Source: Prevotella sp. HUN102 (GTDB taxonomy: Bacteria; Bacteroidota; Bacteroidia; Bacteroidales; Bacteroidaceae). From it: a DNA stretch of 64,000 nt. This document shows, piece by piece, positions 27,791 through 35,212 of the stretch. The first letter of the stretch is position 1; every line of letters begins with the position of its first letter. The stretch is taken from NCBI RefSeq assembly GCF_000688375.1, contig NZ_JIAF01000004.1, positions 124,001 through 188,000 on the forward strand, written 5' to 3'. The notes beneath the pieces were generated by a model that was not told where the DNA came from, did no database searches, and saw only the letters and a program-made list of their open reading frames with translations. Made by a program: the position numbers and the translations under genes.

Positions 27791-27970
27791 TTCTTGATTT
27801 ATTTGAAGGCAATGGAAATTTGCCCTGCCGTTAATAATAGTATGGTCACCGCACAACGGCGTATGAGCCTCGCTGCCTTCAACCGAAAGCAACGACAATC
27901 TGCTTGCAGTTGTCAGCAACTGCAAGACACGAACGCACAAGAACACTAACGCCTTGTGCCCTCAAACGGT

Positions 27971-28354
27971 TTAAATCAAGAGTGTTGTAAGTTTGTTGAG
28001 ATACTGCCTTGGAGGGCTGTGCCACTTATAAGAAAGTATCTTCTTGCGCTCCTCTGCTACAATCGGCAGGGGCAATAAGGATGAAACTGTAACGAACAAA
28101 GAAAGCAACAAGAGCTGTATCGGCTTGAAATCAAAGCTCGCAGGCTGCACTTGGTTCGTTGGCGTCAGCTTACTTACTATGATCGACATACATCCTTCGT
28201 GCTGCATCACCAGACAATCGTCGTTCTGCTGCACTGCAATCGGAAGTGCCACATCGCCCGTATGCTCGCACTTCATAAGCACGACACCTGTTCCCATCCA
28301 TACAATGATGAACGACATAAGAACCACGAACAATATATTGACCGATTTCTTCAT
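27971..28354 (-). CDS. Small Cys/His-containing membrane protein, metal locus
   Basis: This 127-residue protein has an N-terminal membrane helix (about 5-27), a periplasmic stretch with MKCEHTG, NDDCLVMQHEGCM (three Cys, two His, several Met), and a second membrane helix (about 80-100). I do not recognise a named family, but such small proteins precede HMA/TonB-receptor genes in Bacteroidota. It heads the operon, 180 bp before the receptor gene, behind a clear -7 box. A metal-related role is inference from residues and position. Confidence 0.65.
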   Translation of the reverse strand: MKKSVNILFVVLMSFIIVWMGTGVVLMKCEHTGDVALPIAVQQNDDCLVMQHEGCMSIIVSKLTPTNQVQPASFDFKPIQLLLLSLFVTVSSLLPLPIVAEERKKILSYKWHSPPRQYLNKLTTLLI

Positions 28355-28364
28355 TCTATGGTCG

Positions 28365-28372
28365 CAAAGTTA
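28365..28372 (-). promoter_or_regulatory. -7 promoter box of the metal operon
   Basis: TAACTTTG on the minus strand, 10 bases upstream of the ATG at 28354. It is back-to-back with the GH25 promoter box. Confidence 0.5.
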
Positions 28373-28384
28373 GGAAATAAATAT

Positions 28385-28392
28385 TACCTTTG
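28385..28392 (+). promoter_or_regulatory. -7 promoter box of the GH25 gene
   Basis: TACCTTTG, 25 bases before the ATG at 28418. The two divergent -7 boxes are 12 bases apart. Confidence 0.5.
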
Positions 28393-28417
28393 CAAGGTTT
28401 AAAAGATTATTTCACAA

Positions 28418-30148
28418 ATGTTTAATTTTCATCAACGGCGTAAACATTTTTATATAGGTGGGGGCATTGTCGGTGCTCTCCTTATTATATATATCCTCTT
28501 CAGACTGTGGCCTCCCACACAGCAAAGCGTGGATAAATGTGCTGCGGTCATCGAACAGGAATCTTATTATCAGTTGGAAGCCGACGGAAAGTCCATTGCC
28601 TATTTTGCCGACTACAAGGATTCGCTGCTCATCGGTGGCTCCGTCAGCAAGGATTCCATCAAGACACGCAAGGTAAGAATGAAGGGCTACTGGGTAAACC
28701 ACTATCCTGTCGTTCCCAGTTGCTACGGCCGCATCCTCACGAAATGGGAAAACAAGCCTTCGGCCATCGTGAATCTGGAGAGCGACGAGCTGCACAAGCT
28801 GCTTCGCCGTGAGTTCATTGCCACGGACGACAAGCTCGCCGGCTTTCAGACACAGCACAACGAACTTACCTACTTTATGCGCGTACACAGCGTTCAAGAC
28901 CTTGGCTACAACAGGATTGCCGACTATAACAAGTTTGTTGAGCAACAGATGGACTCGCTCAATCGGGTAATAGACGTGCTGAAGAAGATTAAGCGCGAGT
29001 CAAGACTGTCCATCAAGCAGGTAAACCGATACTCGGTCGTATCCTCCAACACCACCAAACGCATTGTCTGCCACAGAATAATGACTTACGAAGACAATGA
29101 AAACGTGCTTTTGCAGACCAAAGACCAGCACACTCCCATCAACGTAATCACAAAAATCGGCGTCGGACGCGCTACGGAAGAACTTGCAAAGATTTCTCCA
29201 AAAGCAGAGAAAGCCCTCAACAAAGACCTTCAAGTGGGCGTATCTGACTCATTGGGCTACTACGTGGGAGAGCTGAAAGGCAGCATTCCGAACGGATACG
29301 GAAAGCATTTCGGCAACAACGGTAGCTACTACGACGGACATTGGGAGAACGGCGAGCGCAACGGATTCGGCATCTACATTGCTCCTCACGAATATCTGCA
29401 AGTGGGAGAATGGAAAGATAACGTGTTCAAGGGAGAACGGCTGACCTACACGGCAGACCGTATCTACGGCATCGACATTTCAAGACATCAGCACGAGAAG
29501 AACAATCGACGGTTCAACATCGACTGGAACCGCCTCCGGATAACCCATCTCGGCACACTCAGCACGAAGAAGATAGAAGGAAAGGTGGATTATCCCGTGT
29601 CGTTTATCTACATAAAGTCCACAGAAGGCTGCACGGTGCTTAACACTTATTATGCCGAAGACTACCAACAGGCGCGCAAGCACGGCATAAAAGTAGGCGC
29701 ATACCACTTCTTTTCCACCACTTCTGCCGGTAAGGCGCAGGCGGAATACTTCCTATCCAACAGCCGTTTTCAGAAAGGCGACCTGCCTCCGGTGCTCGAC
29801 GTGGAGCCGACCGATGCGCAGATAGCGGCAATGGGTGGTCCGGAAGTGTTGTTCAAGCACGTGCGCGACTGGATGACCGTCGTGAAAAAGAAACTCGGTG
29901 TTGCTCCGATTCTCTACATCAGTCAGATGTTCACGAAGAAATATCTCACGCTTGCACCCGACATTGCCGGCGATTATTTCGTATGGATTGCCCGCTATGG
30001 CGAATACAAGCCCGAAATGAAACTGAGCATCTGGCAGTTAAGCCCCGACGGCAAAGTGAAAGGCATTGAAGGCGACGTGGACATCAACGTCTTCAACGGC
30101 TACAAGAACGAATACGAGGATTTCTTTGCGAGATACTGCGTCAAATAA
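28418..30148 (+). CDS. Membrane-anchored MORN-GH25 muramidase
   Basis: This 576-residue protein has an N-terminal basic segment and one membrane helix (about 12-31), then a periplasmic region of unknown fold (about 35-270). MORN-type repeats follow at about 280-340 (GYYVGELKGSIPNGYGKHF, GSYYDGHWENGERNGFGIY, EWKDNVFKGERLTY). A C-terminal GH25 lysozyme domain spans about 345-575, with YGIDISRHQ, the acidic pair in PPVLDVEPTD (Asp462, Glu464), GAYHFFSTTSAG and a final WQLSPDGKVKGIEGDVDINVF. GH25 enzymes cleave the MurNAc-GlcNAc bond. Monocistronic; divergent from the metal operon. Confidence 0.85.
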   Translation: MFNFHQRRKHFYIGGGIVGALLIIYILFRLWPPTQQSVDKCAAVIEQESYYQLEADGKSIAYFADYKDSLLIGGSVSKDSIKTRKVRMKGYWVNHYPVVPSCYGRILTKWENKPSAIVNLESDELHKLLRREFIATDDKLAGFQTQHNELTYFMRVHSVQDLGYNRIADYNKFVEQQMDSLNRVIDVLKKIKRESRLSIKQVNRYSVVSSNTTKRIVCHRIMTYEDNENVLLQTKDQHTPINVITKIGVGRATEELAKISPKAEKALNKDLQVGVSDSLGYYVGELKGSIPNGYGKHFGNNGSYYDGHWENGERNGFGIYIAPHEYLQVGEWKDNVFKGERLTYTADRIYGIDISRHQHEKNNRRFNIDWNRLRITHLGTLSTKKIEGKVDYPVSFIYIKSTEGCTVLNTYYAEDYQQARKHGIKVGAYHFFSTTSAGKAQAEYFLSNSRFQKGDLPPVLDVEPTDAQIAAMGGPEVLFKHVRDWMTVVKKKLGVAPILYISQMFTKKYLTLAPDIAGDYFVWIARYGEYKPEMKLSIWQLSPDGKVKGIEGDVDINVFNGYKNEYEDFFARYCVK

Positions 30149-30237
30149 CATATCCGAATATTCCGTCCGACACGTTGCGTCTATGGTCTGCACACGCAAC
30201 AGATTCAACAGCTCGAAAATCAAACGTATTTATCTCC

Positions 30238-30330
30238 GTTTCCAAACGTGCGAAGAATGCACGGCAATCTTCGCAAAAATACAATGCAAACGTGCGAAGA
30301 ATGGAATCCATTCTTCGCACGTTTGGAAAC
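30238..30330 (+). repeat. GCGAAGA palindromic repeat, copy F (best preserved)
   Basis: The first 22 bases (30238-30259) and the last 22 bases (30309-30330) are exact inverted repeats (GTTTCCAAACGTGCGAAG… and …CTTCGCACGTTTGGAAAC). Inner blocks are GGCAATCTTCGCAAAAATA and GCAAACGTGCGAAGAATGGA. The tail CATTGATTTTCAATAACTTA follows at 30343-30362. It lies between the converging GH25 and AraC genes. Confidence 0.85.
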
Positions 30331-30430
30331 GGACGTTTTATTCATTGATTTTCAATAACTTACAAAACACGTTTCAATTTACATATCGCATCATTCCTGT
30401 TTCATCATTCAGCATACGCCGGAACAATCT

Positions 30431-31336
30431 TCATCTTTTTCCAAATTTCAGAGTTTCAAGGAATTTTGAGGGAAGCACACCTGTCTCTTTCTTGAAAATG
30501 CGTGTAAGGTGCTGCGGATATTCAAACCCCATATCGTATGCAGTTTCTGTAATCGTCTTTCCAGAGGCTAAAAGCATCTTGGAACGCTCTATAATGAAAC
30601 GACGGATATAGCGAATGGGGCTTTCGCCTAACGCCTTGCGAACGACATCGCCAAAATAACTGGCAGACATATAGAGCTTGTCGGCACAATATTTCACGCT
30701 GGGAATACCGTCTTTGTATTGCATTCCCTGCTCATAGTATTGCAGAAGCACGCTCTGAAACCGAGCAAGGATATCGTTCGTATTATTGGTAAAATGCTGA
30801 AACTGACGGTCGTAGAAGCGATTGCAGAAATCGGCAAGCAAAAGAATATAGTCCTGAACAATACGGTCGGCGTGAGGTTTTCCGTCTATCAGTTCTTGCC
30901 TGATAACATTCATAATGCCGTCGATAGTGCTCATTTCCCCCTCTGTCAGCTTCAGGGCTTCGTTGGTATTGTAAGAGAAGAAGTGATAGTTGTTTAAGTT
31001 TCGCTCGAAGTCGCTGCCATATATAAATTCTGGGTCGAACAGCAGCACCCAGCCGGAGTATTGTTCCTCTGTGCCGTCATCAGCCTTGCCTCCCATTTGT
31101 CCCGGAGCATAGGCAAGAAGTGCATTTTCATCGGTGGCATATTTGCCAACTCCGTATGTGAGGTCGGCAGGAAAGTTCTGCTGAATGAAAATACCATATA
31201 CATTAAACCGGCAAAGCGAATGACGGATTTTTCCCACCTCGTCATAATGGACAACGGACACATAGGGATGAAATACAGGTGCACCAATATCGTTGGCGTA
31301 GTCGTTGGCGTTGTTGATAATGAGTAAATCTTCCAT
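30431..31336 (-). CDS. AraC-family transcriptional regulator
   Basis: This 301-residue protein has an N-terminal cupin-like sensor region and a C-terminal AraC DNA-binding domain at about 205-300. The domain shows both helix-turn-helix parts (KYCADKLYMSASYFGDVVRK, then IERSKMLLASGKTITETAYD and MGFEYPQHLTRIFKKETGVLPSKF). It is divergent from a secreted alpha/beta hydrolase gene, with palindromic GGTAA/TTACC sequences between them, so it probably controls that gene. The effector is unknown. Confidence 0.9.
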   Translation of the reverse strand: MEDLLIINNANDYANDIGAPVFHPYVSVVHYDEVGKIRHSLCRFNVYGIFIQQNFPADLTYGVGKYATDENALLAYAPGQMGGKADDGTEEQYSGWVLLFDPEFIYGSDFERNLNNYHFFSYNTNEALKLTEGEMSTIDGIMNVIRQELIDGKPHADRIVQDYILLLADFCNRFYDRQFQHFTNNTNDILARFQSVLLQYYEQGMQYKDGIPSVKYCADKLYMSASYFGDVVRKALGESPIRYIRRFIIERSKMLLASGKTITETAYDMGFEYPQHLTRIFKKETGVLPSKFLETLKFGKR

Positions 31337-31357
31337 AATCTATGGTAGCTTTTGGCT

Positions 31358-31429
31358 GTAAATTTACCATTTTTATCTGGAAAATCAATGTAAAGAAGCA
31401 AAAACTATAAAATTGGTAAGTTTACCAAT
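31358..31429. promoter_or_regulatory. Candidate AraC-regulator operators
   Basis: ATTGGTAA (31412-31419) and TTACCAAT (31422-31429) form a perfect inverted repeat with a 2-base centre. A second palindrome, GTAAATTTAC (31358-31367), carries the same TTAC half-site and is followed by CAT. Both lie in the 156-bp gap between the divergent regulator and hydrolase. Confidence 0.45.
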
Positions 31430-31462
31430 AATTCGGTTATAATAACAATCGGACGTTTTTCA

Positions 31463-31470
31463 TAACTTTG
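31463..31470 (+). promoter_or_regulatory. -7 promoter box of the alpha/beta hydrolase gene
   Basis: TAACTTTG, 22 bases before the ATG at 31493. The palindrome at 31412-31429 ends 33 bases upstream of it. Confidence 0.5.
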
Positions 31471-31492
31471 CACTCATAAACAAAGAAGCAAA

Positions 31493-32566
31493 ATGATGAA
31501 ACAAACAATTTTAGCAATATTTTTTCTAAGTATGACTATGACAACGAGTGCGCAGAACGAGAGACAGACGGCTATGCCAAAGCCGGCAAAGCTGGAGCTG
31601 ACAGAGCAATGGGACAAGGTGTTTCCACAGAGCAACAAGGTGAATCACGAAAAGGTTACTTTCGTAAACCGATATGGTATCACGTTGGTTGCCGATATGT
31701 ACACACCGAAGAATGCTACCGGCAAATTGGCTGCAATAGCAGTAAGCGGTCCTTTCGGTGCAGTGAAGGAGCAAAGTTCGGGACTTTACGCCCAGACTTT
31801 GGCGGAACGTGGTTTCCTTACTATTGCTTTCGATCCATCGTTTACCGGAGAAAGTTCTGGCGAACCTCGTAATGTGGCATCTCCCGACATCAATACGGAG
31901 GATTTCTCGGCAGCAGTAGACTTCCTTTCAGCACAGAACAATGTAGATGCTGAGCGTATCGGCATCCTTGGTGTCTGTGGTTGGGGAGGCATTGCGCTGA
32001 ACGCAGCTGCGATGGACACCCGCATTAAGGCAACAGTAGCATCGACTATGTATGATATGACTCGCGTGATGGCAAACGGATACAACGATGCTGACGACAA
32101 CAGCACAGCACGGCGCAAGATGCTTCAAGGACTGAACGAACAGCGCAACAAGGATTATCGGCAAGGATATTACGACCGTGCCGGAGGATGTCTGAGACTG
32201 GAAGAACTGACAGACGCAACACCACAGTTTGTAAAGGACTATACGATGTACTATGAGACCAAGCGTGGTTTCCATTCCCGTTCAGTTAATTCGGTGGGAG
32301 GTTGGAACAAGACTTCTGCACTCTCATTCATCAATCTGCCTTTTATGCAGCGCATTGGCGAGATACAATCGGCAGTACTCATTATGCACGGCGAAAAAGC
32401 ACACAGTCTTTACTTCGGAAAGACGGCTTACAGTAAACTCACGGGCAGCAACAAGGATTTGCTCATAATTCCCGGTGCCAATCATACTGACCTCTATGAC
32501 GGAGGAACAAACAACTACATTCCTTTTGACAGGCTCGCAAAGTTCTATCGTGATAATTTGAAGTAA
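31493..32566 (+). CDS. Secreted alpha/beta hydrolase with Cys nucleophile
   Basis: This 357-residue protein has a signal peptide (MMKQTILAIFFLSMTMTTSAQ). The alpha/beta-hydrolase fold shows VADMYTPKNATGKLAAIAV, oxyanion segment GPFGAVKEQS, nucleophile elbow GILGVCGWGG (Cys162 where Ser is usual), IMHGEKAHSLYFG and the catalytic His331 in GANHTDLYDG. Cys nucleophiles are known in dienelactone hydrolases, and the sequence is close in pattern to the E. coli YcjY-type group. The substrate is not known. It is monocistronic, next to a divergent AraC regulator, with its own terminator. Confidence 0.82.
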   Translation: MMKQTILAIFFLSMTMTTSAQNERQTAMPKPAKLELTEQWDKVFPQSNKVNHEKVTFVNRYGITLVADMYTPKNATGKLAAIAVSGPFGAVKEQSSGLYAQTLAERGFLTIAFDPSFTGESSGEPRNVASPDINTEDFSAAVDFLSAQNNVDAERIGILGVCGWGGIALNAAAMDTRIKATVASTMYDMTRVMANGYNDADDNSTARRKMLQGLNEQRNKDYRQGYYDRAGGCLRLEELTDATPQFVKDYTMYYETKRGFHSRSVNSVGGWNKTSALSFINLPFMQRIGEIQSAVLIMHGEKAHSLYFGKTAYSKLTGSNKDLLIIPGANHTDLYDGGTNNYIPFDRLAKFYRDNLK

Positions 32567-32590
32567 AACGAATCTGGCAGTAAATAACAA

Positions 32591-32637
32591 AAAAATCCTG
32601 TGCAGTTGGTCAAGAACCATACTGCACAGGATTTTTT
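32591..32637. terminator. Bidirectional terminator between hydrolase and mnmA
   Basis: AAAAATCCTGTGCAGT (32591-32606) pairs with ACTGCACAGGATTTTT (32621-32636). A-rich and T-rich flanks suit both converging genes. Confidence 0.85.
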
Positions 32638-32705
32638 CCACCTGTTGAACATATCTATTTTCAGCGATGCCTACATAGCCAATGACTTTTTAAAGGAGAT
32701 AAATT

Positions 32706-33950
32706 CTACACCGTAATCTCCGCCGAACCGAAACAGCGGTTGTGCTCCTCATCGTAGATTACGCAGAACTGTCCCGGAGCCACGCCGTGAATCTTGCTGA
32801 GCGAATGGACGATGGCACAGGAAGTGCCTGCAAACTTTGTGCTATTCGGTTCTTCCGGGCAGACTTGTGCAACACTTTCAGACTCCGAAGAAGAAGTTAC
32901 CGCATTCGGAACAAACTCCAGATAGCCTTTATGGAACTCGGGCGTGTGCCTGATTTTGAATGTAATCGGAATCCAGTTATCGGCAATCGGCAGAGGCTCT
33001 TCGGTTAAGTGGTTGCCAGCTACGGCATTCCGTCCATCATCGGAGTTTGATACGAGTGGCGATTGGGGCTTTTCCGTCAGCCAATGCAGGTCGTGTACCT
33101 TGAAGTCTTTCTTGTATGCCGTTTCAGGATCATAGCCGTGGCTCACGAAAAGCACGTTGTTTTCAACGTCTTTCTTCACTACGAACCACGGACCACCACC
33201 AAATCCCAAGCCTTTCCGCTGTCCGATGGTGTGGAACCACAGCCCCTTGTGGCTGCCAATCTTCTTCCCTGTCTCCAGTTCTATCACATCGCCGGGCTGC
33301 TCGCCCAAATAACGGCGCACATATTCATTATAGTCTATATTGCCAAGGAAGCATATTCCCTGTGAATCCTTTCGTCGGGCGTTGATGAGTGTCTCTCGTT
33401 CAGCAATCTCGCGCACCTCATTCTTCTCATAATGGCCGATTGGGAAGATGGCCTTCTTCAACTGCCAATCGTATATCTGTGCGAGGAAGTCGGTCTGGTC
33501 TTTTACCGGATCAGGACTGGTGCAGAGCCATTTCCTGCCATCTATCCATTTGGTCTGCGCATAATGTCCTGTTGCGATGAGGTCGTAATCGTGTCCTCGC
33601 TTTTCATCGAAAGCACCGAATTTTATCAGACGATTGCACATTACGTCGGGATTGGGCGTAAAACCGGCCTTCACTTTGTCCATCGTGTACTTCGTTACCT
33701 GATTCCAATACTCCTGATGACAGTCTATCACCTCGAGCTTGCACCCGAAACGACGTGCGACGGAGGTTGCCATCTCCAGATCTTCTTCGGAGCTGCAATC
33801 CCATTCTTCCTTTTCCTCGGGTCCGATTTTTATGTAGAAGCAGTCTGGTTTCAGTCCAAGCTGTGCAAATTCGTAGACAACCACCGAGCTGTCTACACCG
33901 CCTGAAAGCAATACTGCTATGCGTTTGTCTTTCAATTCTTCGTAATTCAT
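32706..33950 (-). CDS. mnmA: tRNA-specific 2-thiouridylase
   Basis: MnmA thiolates U34 of Lys, Glu and Gln tRNAs. The 414-residue protein has the ATP pyrophosphatase loop SGGVDSSV (16-23), catalytic Cys105 in NPDVMCNRLIKFGAF, the second Cys200 in DSQGICFLG, and GQRKGLGFGGGPWFV. It is longer than the typical 360-370 residues, because two low-complexity insertions interrupt the C-terminal beta domain (about 303-320 around VSNSDDGRNAVAGNH and about 354-377 around SSSESESVAQVCPEEPNS). It starts 9 bp after the upstream YitT gene. Confidence 0.93.
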   Translation of the reverse strand: MNYEELKDKRIAVLLSGGVDSSVVVYEFAQLGLKPDCFYIKIGPEEKEEWDCSSEEDLEMATSVARRFGCKLEVIDCHQEYWNQVTKYTMDKVKAGFTPNPDVMCNRLIKFGAFDEKRGHDYDLIATGHYAQTKWIDGRKWLCTSPDPVKDQTDFLAQIYDWQLKKAIFPIGHYEKNEVREIAERETLINARRKDSQGICFLGNIDYNEYVRRYLGEQPGDVIELETGKKIGSHKGLWFHTIGQRKGLGFGGGPWFVVKKDVENNVLFVSHGYDPETAYKKDFKVHDLHWLTEKPQSPLVSNSDDGRNAVAGNHLTEEPLPIADNWIPITFKIRHTPEFHKGYLEFVPNAVTSSSESESVAQVCPEEPNSTKFAGTSCAIVHSLSKIHGVAPGQFCVIYDEEHNRCFGSAEITV

Positions 33951-33959
33951 ACTGCAAAG

Positions 33960-34886
33960 TTACTGATTTTCATTAACTTCTGCGCCAATCTCTGCCATCT
34001 TTTTGCGCTTTCCCACCTTCATTCGGTCGAATCCGATACCATAAACACCGTTTACGGCACTCTGCGAAACAAAGGCTTCGGGATCTATCTCGTCTATCAC
34101 ACGGAATATATTGCGTGCCTCCGTGCGACGGGCAAGGATAAAGAGCATTCCCACTTCCTTTCCGGTGTAGAAACCTCGTGCGTCGATGAGCGTACAGCCT
34201 CGGCGTACATCATTGTTAATCGCATTTCCAAGTTCTTCCCATTTATCAGAAACAACGAAGAACTGCACCGAGCCACGCATACCATTGATTACGTAATCCA
34301 CCACGGAAGTCATTACAAACAGCACGATGTAACCGTAGATGATGTTTTCCCAGTCCTTCAGAACCAGATAGCCCGAAGTGATAATGATCAGGTCGCAAGC
34401 CAAGATAACCTTTCCTAAAGACACATCGTGATTCTTGTTTATCATCGATGCCACCACGTCCGACCCACCTGTGCTCGCATTGTACTGCAAAGCCACACCG
34501 GTTCCGATGCCCAACAGCACTCCACCGATGATACACGCAAGGAATGGTTGGTCGGGAAAGAGGGGAGAGTTTGCAAATATGTTTTGGAAAATGGGAGTAA
34601 GTACAGTGAAAATAGCCACAGAAAAAATGGTTCTGACGCAGAACCGCCAGCCCAAAACCTTCAGTGCAGCCACCAAGAGCATTCCATTCAGAGCAAGATA
34701 TGTGTAATGCACCGGGATTCCGGCACTCCAAAAGATTACGGAGGAAAATCCGGCAATTCCACCAATCGGAATCTTGTGAGGCAAGAGGAAGGCGCACCAT
34801 CCCATACTTGCCAATGCCATCGCAATAAAAATGAATACAAAGTTAGTTACCTCTCGTAAAGTCTGCTTTTTTGTTTCTCTACTCAT
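33960..34886 (-). CDS. YitT-family membrane protein (first paralogue)
   Basis: This 308-residue protein has five or six membrane helices in the first 200 residues, including LLPHKIPIGGIAGFSSVIFW and LQYNASTGGSDVVASMINK, the YitT signature. The cytoplasmic C-terminal DUF2179 domain (about 215-290: FFVVSDKWEELGNAINND and GCTLIDARGFYTGKEVGM) follows. Function is unknown in the family. It shares an operon with mnmA (9-bp gap) behind a -7 box at 34965-34972. A paralogue lies 1.4 kb upstream. Confidence 0.88.
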   Translation of the reverse strand: MSRETKKQTLREVTNFVFIFIAMALASMGWCAFLLPHKIPIGGIAGFSSVIFWSAGIPVHYTYLALNGMLLVAALKVLGWRFCVRTIFSVAIFTVLTPIFQNIFANSPLFPDQPFLACIIGGVLLGIGTGVALQYNASTGGSDVVASMINKNHDVSLGKVILACDLIIITSGYLVLKDWENIIYGYIVLFVMTSVVDYVINGMRGSVQFFVVSDKWEELGNAINNDVRRGCTLIDARGFYTGKEVGMLFILARRTEARNIFRVIDEIDPEAFVSQSAVNGVYGIGFDRMKVGKRKKMAEIGAEVNENQ

Positions 34887-34964
34887 ATCCTATTTATCGT
34901 TTTCTTATGTCAATTTCTCAAGCGTTCCGGATGCTTCTGACGAACATCTTGCATTTTGAAGATG

Positions 34965-34972
34965 CAAAGATA
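34965..34972 (-). promoter_or_regulatory. -7 promoter box of the YitT-mnmA operon
   Basis: TATCTTTG on the minus strand, 78 bases upstream of the ATG at 34886. Confidence 0.45.
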
Positions 34973-35100
34973 ATAAGAGAATGGCTGAATAATGAGCACT
35001 ATTTTCTTAAAGGAAGTTAAACGAATCCACACTCGTCTTCCTGTCATTTGCGCTTATTTGTTCAACTAAAAAAAGATACGGAGCATTGGAAAAGCAGCTA

Positions 35101-35135
35101 CAAAAAAATAACTGGGTTATCACTAACCCAGTTAT
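35101..35135 (-). terminator. Terminator of the porin gene
   Basis: ATAACTGGGTTA (35108-35119) pairs perfectly with TAACCCAGTTAT (35124-35135). On the minus strand a run of seven T follows. Confidence 0.8.
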
Positions 35136-35212
35136 CGTGTGATGTAAAAAAAGGACTATTCACATCTTTATTAAACAAAAATACCATTCATAATAAATGA
35201 GAACATCAATGC

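Larger units (their letters stand above)
34887..35212. other. Intergenic region between porin and YitT-mnmA operon
   Basis: This 326-bp stretch has the promoter box (34965-34972) and the porin terminator (35101-35135). No gene is seen. Confidence 0.6.

Noticed and set aside
27791..27946. Extended N-terminus for the TonB-dependent receptor
   Set aside because: The extension has no signal peptide, whereas the ATG at 27790 begins a typical one.
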